Source: Prorocentrum cordatum
Lineage: Eukaryota; Sar; Dinophyceae; Prorocentrales; Prorocentraceae
Length of the DNA stretch: 40,364 bases
Direction: 5' to 3'
NCBI GenBank assembly: GCA_963575745.1
Contig: CAUYUJ010000370.1
Coordinates: forward strand, 619,382-659,745
Shown: in pieces, positions 10,601 to 19,600 of the stretch
Position numbering within the stretch: the first letter of the stretch is position 1
Layout of the letters: each line of letters opens with the position of its first letter
Notes under the pieces: model-generated
The model's database searches: none
The model's input: only the letters and a program-made list of their open reading frames with translations
Told to the model about the DNA's origin: nothing
Program-made: the position numbers and the translations under genes

Positions 10601-13600
10601 AAGGTGAGCTGGGTAACGGCGGTGTGAAGCTCGTCAGTAAGCGCCCACCCCGCCACTTTTCCAGGATGAATGCGTTGACCAGAAAATCGATCAAACTTGG
10701 CGGTTTCATCAAGAGATTTCTGCAACTCGGGCGCGGTGTGGGTAGTGGAGTTGCTGTCGTCAACAAAAGTAGTGCTGAGTGACCGCGGCACGTAACGATG
10801 CTGTCTCTTGGTCCAGACGCACATGAGCAGCTTAATGTCGTCCAGGGACCAAGAGCTTCCCTGGAGGTGACCGTTTGTCCTGGCCAGTTCCTTAGAGTAC
10901 GCACCGTTCATGCGGATGTAACGTTTGTGGCGCCTGTAGAAGTTTCTGCGGACAGTAACGATGTCTTGGGGACACCCCGCGTGAAGCGCGAGGTTAAGGC
11001 ATATGTCCGTGATGAGATAGTCGAAACACTTCTGACGGTCCAGGGCAGCTCCAGCCAAGGGAAGGAGAAGGGCTCTGGCGTGTTCGATGCGAAGGGCGAG
11101 AGAAGTGCTGACGTCCCCAATGGTAGCTTTGGGAACAGCGCCAAAACTCGTGGCGTGGGTCCATCCTTTCCGCCAGTCCGTGAGGCTGCGGTAAGCTGGT
11201 GCTTCCCACGCGTACATCCAAACGGAAAGCACCGAGAGAAGTCGTTGGTCCGTTGGGAGTTCGCCTCGGCCTTTTCGGAGGCACGGGTTTGGGACGTGGA
11301 GGAGGGGTTCTGGGATGGTGCCAGTGCGTTGCATAGCTCGTAGAACGCTGGCGAAGAGGCGAAGAATGTCGTCGGGAAGCTCCTTTGCCTCCTTAGTAGT
11401 CCAACCGTCCAGACCCCCCGCGCGTCTCGGTGAACGGGTGCGAATGAAGTGGATGAGTTGGTCGTCGGTGAGGTGGAAAGGGGTAGCTGGTGATGGCGTA
11501 GGCAGCTCCTGTCGGTACTCGTCGTAGAAGTCGGCCCACGTCGGCATGGCTTCGGCATCATGTCCCGCACGTGCGCGGTACCTGCCCAAGATGGGCTCCC
11601 AGGTGTCGACCATGAGCTTCAGCATGTCCTTGATGTTAGCAACAATGGCGTTGGCAGGGAGGATGTCGGGGACTTGCGCAGGTGGTGGTTCACGGGTGTG
11701 GTCTTCGTCGCTGTCCGTGTCGGGCGAACTACCGTCGCCGGGGCTGAAGCCGCCAGCTTCGGTGTCAGCGTCGCTGTCGTCCGTGCAAGCTTCGTCAGGT
11801 TTGAAGGCGTTGGTGTCGCAGTGGAGTTGCGTATCGTCAGGAGTGGTAGGCGTGCGGAGATACGCCGTGGGCGAGCTATCAGCAGCTCGTGCGTATATGG
11901 CCGCCTTTCGCCCGCTTGGCTCACGGACGCCCTCGGCCCATATCCTGATGCGTTCCGCCTTGGCACGGTTCGCGCGTCGCGCCAGCTCTAAGTCGAGATG
12001 TTGGATCAAAACGTCAAGGTGCTCCCCGTGCGGCACTGGCTCGTCTGGGGCCCAGGCCTCGGGGAATTCCAGGAGAACCGTGGGGCGCAGCTTGTGGCAT
12101 AAGAGGCGGGCCGCGGCCCACGTGCAGTCGATGCGCTGCGCGAGGTACGGCGGGATAGCACGGCAATCTAGATGGTGGTGCTGTCCGATGAAACGGAGCT
12201 CGCAGAGTTGCCGATGGAGCTTGCGCAGTCGGTTCATGTGAATCGTGGAAGCTCCGTAGGTGGGGAACGCGCGGGGGACAACCGGTCGATCCTCGAACGT
12301 AGGCGTGAGCCCGTGCATGGTGGGGGGCTTCTTTTTTGGGTGGTGGGGCGGTGGAGGTGGCAGATCGCGTAGACGGGTGAGATGGTACTCATGACTGGCC
12401 TCGTTAGCCAGGGTGAACATGCGCTCCACGTCGTCTCGTGCGTCGGCCTGCTCCATGCGGTCCTGGTACCGCCCAGCGATGAGGGTCCCAAGTGCTTGCA
12501 GCTCGTGCCCCTCATGAACTCCATCGTCGGGCGGGTAGGGCGTAGGGGCAAGAAGACGTCGGGCCGTATGGTCGAGGCGACTGAGGTCAAGCGTGACCTG
12601 CAGGCCAACGTGAGACTTCGCAGGCAAGTCGCGAAGGTAGCAGAAGTCGGTGACAAGGGATCGCGCCGCCTGGTTGGCAATGATATAATCGATGCGCGAA
12701 GTGCGGGGGCACTTGGTGACGCGGTCCCAATCAGGGATATTGCCATAGGTGTGCATGGTGTGGTCTGGTGTGCCCTCAGCGACGTTGGACCATCCGTGCT
12801 GCAACATGTGCAGAAGGTGTGGATTGTCGTCAATGTTCGTGTTGGCGTCCATGCAGATGAAGTAGGGTGCTGAGCCGACCCTAGCGGCGGCACAGTCAGC
12901 GAGCCGAAAGAGAGCTGTGCTGTCTCCTCCAGCAATCCCGTAAAGGCTCGCTATGTAGATCCCCGCGGGCCCATGGTTATTTCGTCGCCGCCTACGGCGG
13001 TGTTGAGTGCAGAGTGGGAGAAAGACCTCATGCCATCTTTTCTTGGCCTTGAGGGCGGCGATACAGGGCGCATTGTCGTCGACAGTGGAGTCGACGATGG
13101 CATCCTTAGAGAGAATGGCGACCCCTCCCGAGGCGCCAGTGTTGCCCACAACGGTGTGATCAGTGCCGCCGTGGGCAGCTCTGCGCTGGGCTCGCGCCAG
13201 ATCAAGGTCAGGCCCAAGACTGGCGTGGTATCCACCGTGGAGAGGATTGGCGGCGCTGGTAGCGATGGCTTGCCTAGTCGGCTTGGCATGTCGGGTCTCC
13301 TGCAGTGCTATGACAGCGGCGTTGTGGTCGACACCAAGGGCGGTGATGGTTGGCCAGTTCGCTGAGAGACTGGTGATGTTAAGGCTGACGAGGTGTATGG
13401 AGCGACCTGGCCCGTCTCCATCGGTGGAACTGGGGTTTGCGCGCCCCGCACGGTGAAGGTCAGCTTGGCCCTCGCCCCAGTAGGAGGCTTGGCCACAGTA
13501 GGAGCTCATGGCGTTACTATGGGCTAGCTTGATCGGGGCTGAAGCCGCCGTCAGGCCATCCATATAGGCGGGACACGGTCGGCACTGCGCCAGGGGGGGT

Positions 13601-16600
13601 TCATAAATATTAGTAAAAATGTCACGAAAATTCCTCCTCACTCCTGTACTATAGGGGACGAGGGGAGGAGAAGTGAGACGGCAGCAGTGGGAGAGGGAGG
13701 CGACTCCTCGATCCATCCTGCCGAACACAAAGACAAAAACGAGACAGCGGCGGCGGCCAGGCGCGGCGGCGGCACAACGCACGCGCATGTACTGCGCACG
13801 CGCCACCGCTGGTCCCTCCTGCGGTGACACGCCCGCCCCGTCAGTGTCTTGATGAGCAGCATCTGGTGGAACGGCTCCAGCAGCACGATCGGAGGCCTGA
13901 CGCTGGGCCTCGTCCATGCCCGCTGCCGTGAGGCCCACGTTGCGGACAGGGCTGATTCCCCGCGGGGCCGCAGCTGCCGCGGCAGCAGCCGAGGTGGCGG
14001 GGGCACCGCCCCGACTCTGAGGTGAGAGCGGTGAGCCCCCGCCAAAACCCGCCACAAGGTTCTTGACACGGTACTTGTTCTTGAACGGGTCGAAGGTTGG
14101 CGCCTCGTCGATGGGGACGATCACGCGGGTGGGCAGCTGCGGCTCGTGGTCCGTGGACGGCGTCGGCTCGAGGTCGACCTGGCTAGGGTCGATGACGCTG
14201 GCTCCGAAGCGTGGCACCACTTCGGGGGGTCGGCCATCGGCCTGAGTCTCGCGAGGCGGCGAGCTCGTGGAGCTCCCTGGGGCCTTGCGTGAACTGTGGC
14301 GGCTGCAGGTCCTGCTGCGCGGGACGCGCCCGCCCGTGTGACGGTCGCGTGGCGAAGTCGCCTGGGCATTAGCGCGCTCAGAATCCGCCCTGCTCGGGGA
14401 TCGGATCGGCGCCGCGCAGGGTGATGGGCTGGGCTGGCGAGAGGCGCTTGTGCCGCCTTCCGCCGTGGCTGTGGCCTGGTCGGGGTCGGCCGCGTCTGGG
14501 CGGGGGCTGACGTGGTGGGCGCTTCCCTCGCTGTGCCTCGGGGAGGCGCTGCGATGCGCCTGGATGCGCGTGAGGACGAGCGGGGTGAGCGGCTGCCTCT
14601 CCCGCACAGGTGGGGCAGGTTTGGCCTGGGCAGGGCGCAGTGCTGCAGCTACGTTTGGCGGGGGCGTGTGCTGGCGCGGTTGCCAAGCGCGCACGTTCGC
14701 ATCGCGCCATCCTTCGGGGCGCCCAGCCCTGCCACGGTTTGTTGCAGCCCCCTGGGCTGAAGCCGCAGGGGTTATCACTGCAGGCTGGTTGCTGGAGGGG
14801 CCCTCATGTCGGCCTGAGTAAAGGCCCCAGGCGCGCGTGGACCCTGGCACTGGCGAGGTGGCCCTTAGGGCATGTAGGGGTGCACGCGAGTAGCCGATGG
14901 CCGCTGGGTGAACCCTGGCGTTGGGGGCTTGGCCGTAGCTGGAGGCGGCTGCTCCAGCAGCCGCAGGCATGGCACCTATGGGACCACGGTGGTAGGCGGC
15001 AACCCCGTCGTAGGCCGTGTTACCGCCTGTCGGGACTCGCGCAGGGGAGCGGTAGCGTGGTGTGCCCTGCTGTCCTGCGTCGCGTTGGTCCCGCTGCTGA
15101 ATGCGCTGCTGGTGCTGTTGGTGACGCTGCCAGTCGGCTCTCGAGAGGGGACGGGTGTCGGGGAGGATGGTGGGCACGTCGGGCCGCTGCCAGCCCCGAT
15201 AGACGTGCTCGAAGGCGTGGTCAGGGTAGGTCCCCCCTACGGGTGAGTATCGTCGCACATGCTCCGTGTAGTCGATGTTCTGCGGCTCTGAGATCGCCGT
15301 AATGTTGATGGCCCGCTGGTGCGCTGGTCCATAGAGGCAGAAACTACCACGGTTGCTGCGGTCGTGGTTTAGCTCAGCTTCGGTCGTGGCACGGCTCACC
15401 ATGGCGTCACAGAGTCGCATATCGTAGTCGAGAGCTTGAGGCCCAGGACCACCCTCGGCGTCCCAGTACAGTACCACATCTCGCCAGCGGGTGCGGGTCA
15501 TGTGGGTGCGCTCGGCGATCAACTCGCAGACGGTCCTGACCGTGACACGATCCCTGTACATGTTGGTAATGGCTAGGGAGAAGGGTCGGCGGACCGTCTT
15601 GTTGAAGGTGAGTTCCTCCTTGAGGGCCTGATGGGGGCTGAAGAGCACATAGCCTTCCCTCCAAAGCGGTTGGTCGGGGGAAGGTTCTTCGGGCATCCCC
15701 GTTCCTGTGAATCCAGGTGGCCGCGTTGTGCCGTCAGGCAATCCCTGCCTGGGGACGCGCCGCGGCTGTGGTGGGAGGTACCATTGGCCCTGGTAGCCAA
15801 CTTGCCCTGGTTGTGGAGGTTCTCCCCCGGGGCCTGAAGGCGCTCGGGGGGGTTCCTTGAGGTCGTGGAGGGCTGGCGCGTTGCCGAATTGGCGGGCAAG
15901 GATGTGCGGCGGCATCCCTGTGGCACGGACGTCGAGCTGGTTGTGTGGCCTGGGGGGGTGGGGACACCTGCTGGACAGGCAGCATGTGTCGGAGTCCCTC
16001 TTATTGGTGCTGTATGCACACGTCCAACTGTTGCACGAGTAGTCCGTGGACCAGTCCATAAGTGTACGCAGTCCGCTGCGGCCGCAGTCTGGGCACGTTG
16101 GTTGGCCCGAGGTGCCAAGCTGTGTGTTGCGGCGAGCCGCGCAATATTGGCAGCATTGGAATCGACACTGTAGGCAAGACCAGCGTCCTGGTAAAGGCGG
16201 TAGCGCATGCTCGTTTGTGCCTGGGTCGTCTGGGTGGGGTCTCGGGCGATCCCACAAGGGCCAGACGTCAGCAAACCAGGATTGGCCTGTAGTGCGGACT
16301 ACCTCGGCGGGGAGGCGTGCGTCCTCGGCATGGCACCTGATCCACTGGGGCCCCATATCCGCTGGTACCATGACGGTGCGCCAGGAGTCGTCCCCCTTAA
16401 CGTGGACTTGGGTCGGTGCCCAGAGCTTAGTAGTGGTGTCGCCGTGATCATGATGGAGGATGACCCAGCCGTCACGCCCGTCCACCGTAGGGTCAATGAC
16501 GCGGTAGCCCATGACTGTCGTCCCCCACGGTAAGTAGGCGCCATCGTGGTGATCACCAGGGTCGAGCCAGACCTCGATGCCAGGGGCGTTGACACGGGAC

Positions 16601-19600
16601 CGCACATCACGCACGTGGTAGGCGAGGACGTGGTAGGCAGTCGGCTCCTCCTCCGTCACAATGTGCTCCCACGTCTCGATGCCGCTGTTGTCGGAGGTGG
16701 AGTTCCCGTCGCTCTGTCGTGACGAGCGAGAGGCAGATCGTCGCGCACGGGCGCGGCCTCGGGCGAGGGCGGCGGCCGCGCTGATGAGGGATGGCGTACG
16801 GCGTTCGTCGACTCCAGATGACGTCGATGAGGGGTCTGGACTGTGGGCTAAGGCTGTGCCTGACTTGTGCGTGCGTGGTGGGTCCGACGCGGCCCCAGGG
16901 CTGGAGCCGCTGGGGCGCGACCCGTGTGCGTCAGGTTGCCCCCGCACGGGGACAGCTTGCAAGCCCGTGTACACCAGGTCGATGAGTGGTTTCGGGTCCA
17001 GCTGGAGTATGTGGAGCGAGACGCGTGGTCGAGGCTGATTAGGGTCGTCCCTGGTGGCTGCTTCCGTGTCGTAGTGCTGTTTGGCCCATGCTCGCGCCGC
17101 TTCTGGCGAGTATAGCGCCTGCGGTGGTGGCCATGCTGCCGCGATGGTTGATCTGCGCCTAGTGCTAGCTTCCTGGTCGTGAGCTTCAGCCGCCTCACGA
17201 AGATCTGGATGATCGTAGCCAGCAATGTGGAGGGCGTGCGCGCAGTCACCCATGCCATAGGCGTGTGGAAGGGCACGGCACCTGGAAGCAGCTTCTGTGG
17301 GGGCACACCAGTCCATGCGGATGAGGAGGCTCAGGACCCGAGGGTAAATGAGGCGCGCTCCGTGAGCCTCCCCTTTCACGTAGTTGTGCCTGTTTTCCCC
17401 GCGCGGTGGTTGGGTGGCTTCGCACATCCAGAGTGCGATGGGTCCCCACGCGAGGGTGTCGTCTTCGAGACTGTAGGGCGGGTGGGGCGGTATCGCGTAC
17501 CACGCGGCCAGCGAAGGGTGCACGCTCACGTACGTGCGGCCAACGTTGGTGCCAGTTCGACCCTTCGTTTCACGGCGGGGGCCTGGCAAGAGGTGCCCTC
17601 CACAGGCAGCAAGACGGGCCGCAAGGTCGCCGCGGGTCCCATGCCAGAAAACAGTGGGCGCGTCGGTGGTGGGTTGACGGAGGTCCCACGTGAGGTATGG
17701 GAAAATTGTCTCGCCCGAGTTGCCGCCCGAGTCTTCCAGCACCCAAGTGAGGCGGTTCGGTGGCCTCTGCATGATGTCCGTCCACGGCCCCAGCACTTGG
17801 AGTGTTGGGTCGTGAGTGAATCGAGGGTGGTCGTGGAGTCGTAGAGCGTCTTTGATGTCCTCAGTGGACACGCCACTGTTCCCTAGCGCGAAGCCGTTTT
17901 GGTACAGGGCGTTAAGTATGCTCTTCGGCGGCTCGGGGACCGCTGGGTCACGCTGGATGGTGTTGCGTGAGTTGCGTGTCGGTGGCTTGAGGGCAGTGTA
18001 AGGCGTACCAGGGCCTGAAGGCGCCTGGGGCCTGTCAGGTGATGCATAGCGTGCCCGCCGTCGTGGTGGTTGGGTGTCCGCGTCGGGGGAGGAACCACGA
18101 GCGTCAGCATGTCGGAAGATGGACCACGGGCTGCCATGGGTGCGTTCTCTCGTTTCCCTTGGCTCGGTGTCGCTACCGTGTGCTGTGGCATCCTCGTTGG
18201 TCGGTAGGTTACCGAATGTCGTGCCGTTCTTGGAGCCGTCTCGTGGCGTCGGGCTGGTCGATCTTGGTGTGACAGACGAGGCTCGCGATACGGCGGCTGT
18301 GACTTCAGCGATGGCGGCGGTGGTGGCGGTGGTGACGTCGGCGACTGCGGCGGCAACAGCTGCGGCGTAGTGTTCCTGTAGCAGCGGATGTCGGAGTGCG
18401 TGCACCTGCTGGTCGTCGTGTTCGTCGGCGAGCGTGCACGGCATTTTGTGTGTGGCCTCGTCCTTCGGCTTCCTGCTCGGCTGGCAACAGCGGAGGCACC
18501 AGTGGGCAGTGGCTGAGTCGAGGGCCCGCGCACATATGCGGGCGCCTACGTGTCCGACAGCCCCCTGGGCAAGGAGTTTGGCACCGACGAGTAGAAGGCC
18601 ACACACAACTCCACCCGTGGCTATGGCCCCTAGCTTGCCGCTGGCCCATTTAAGGACGCCCCCGAAGCCGCTCCCGACTGCAGTGGCTCCGCCCGAGACA
18701 CCATCTCTGAGTTTGTCGCTGGTCCATTTGAGAGTGGCCCTCAATGTGGACGTGACATAGTATGTCGTTTTGCGTCGGAATATAGTGGACACCGATGGGC
18801 CTGGTGCGGTCGCTTGGCGTCGTCGTCGTTGTCGGTAGCTGGGGTCTCGGCTCGGGGTCGGCAAGTATCCATCGATCTGGTCCTTGTACGGCATTGCTAT
18901 CGCGATGGCGTACGTGGCCACCAGGAGGCAGATGAGGCAGCCACAATGTCGTGATGCCGCTGAGCTGTGCTGGGGCTCGTGGGGACCGCTGGCATCTGGG
19001 TGTTCATCATCGATGGGGTCGTTGTCGATGTCGGCCTGCCAGTGGTCGATGGCACTGGGGTTGGAGTCAGTCACGTTGTCACCTCCTGCGGTCTGGGGAT
19101 GTCCAGGTCTAGCCAGTGGTGCAGCGGGGCTGAAGCCGCCACTGCACGGCCTGGCATGAGCTGGCGAGGCAGTGGAATGACTAGTCACATCAGCGGCAGT
19201 GACGCCTTCAGCGTCGTTAGGCCGCGCAGAAGGGTCGGCCTGATCTGAGGTGTGGGGCGCACTGCGTTGCCACGGGGCGAGCCCAGAGTGAGGCTCACTG
19301 TCGCGGTCGCGCTGAGCCGAGTCGCCTGATGGTATCGTGCCGTCTCGATCCTGGATATCGATGTCGTCCTGGCTATCCTCCGACGCGTGGAACGAGTCCA
19401 TGGATGTATTGCCGATATCGCTGGCCGCGATGTGCTGGAGCAGCCATGATACGGGATCTTCTGCGGCCTGATCGGTGCCGTCCGTCGGCGCCGCAGCGAG
19501 CTCCGCCTCGACGAGCGGCAGCATGTCTGGCGGTTGGTGCAGGATAACATCAGCGAGGTACGCCATGGCGTCATGGTCGGGTGGAGGGAGACCTCTTGGC

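Noticed and set aside
17177-17200. Hairpin GTGAGCTTCAGC...CTCAC in the opposite orientation
   Set aside because: Arms pair, but the core has a four-base bulge on the other side, so it does not match the family.
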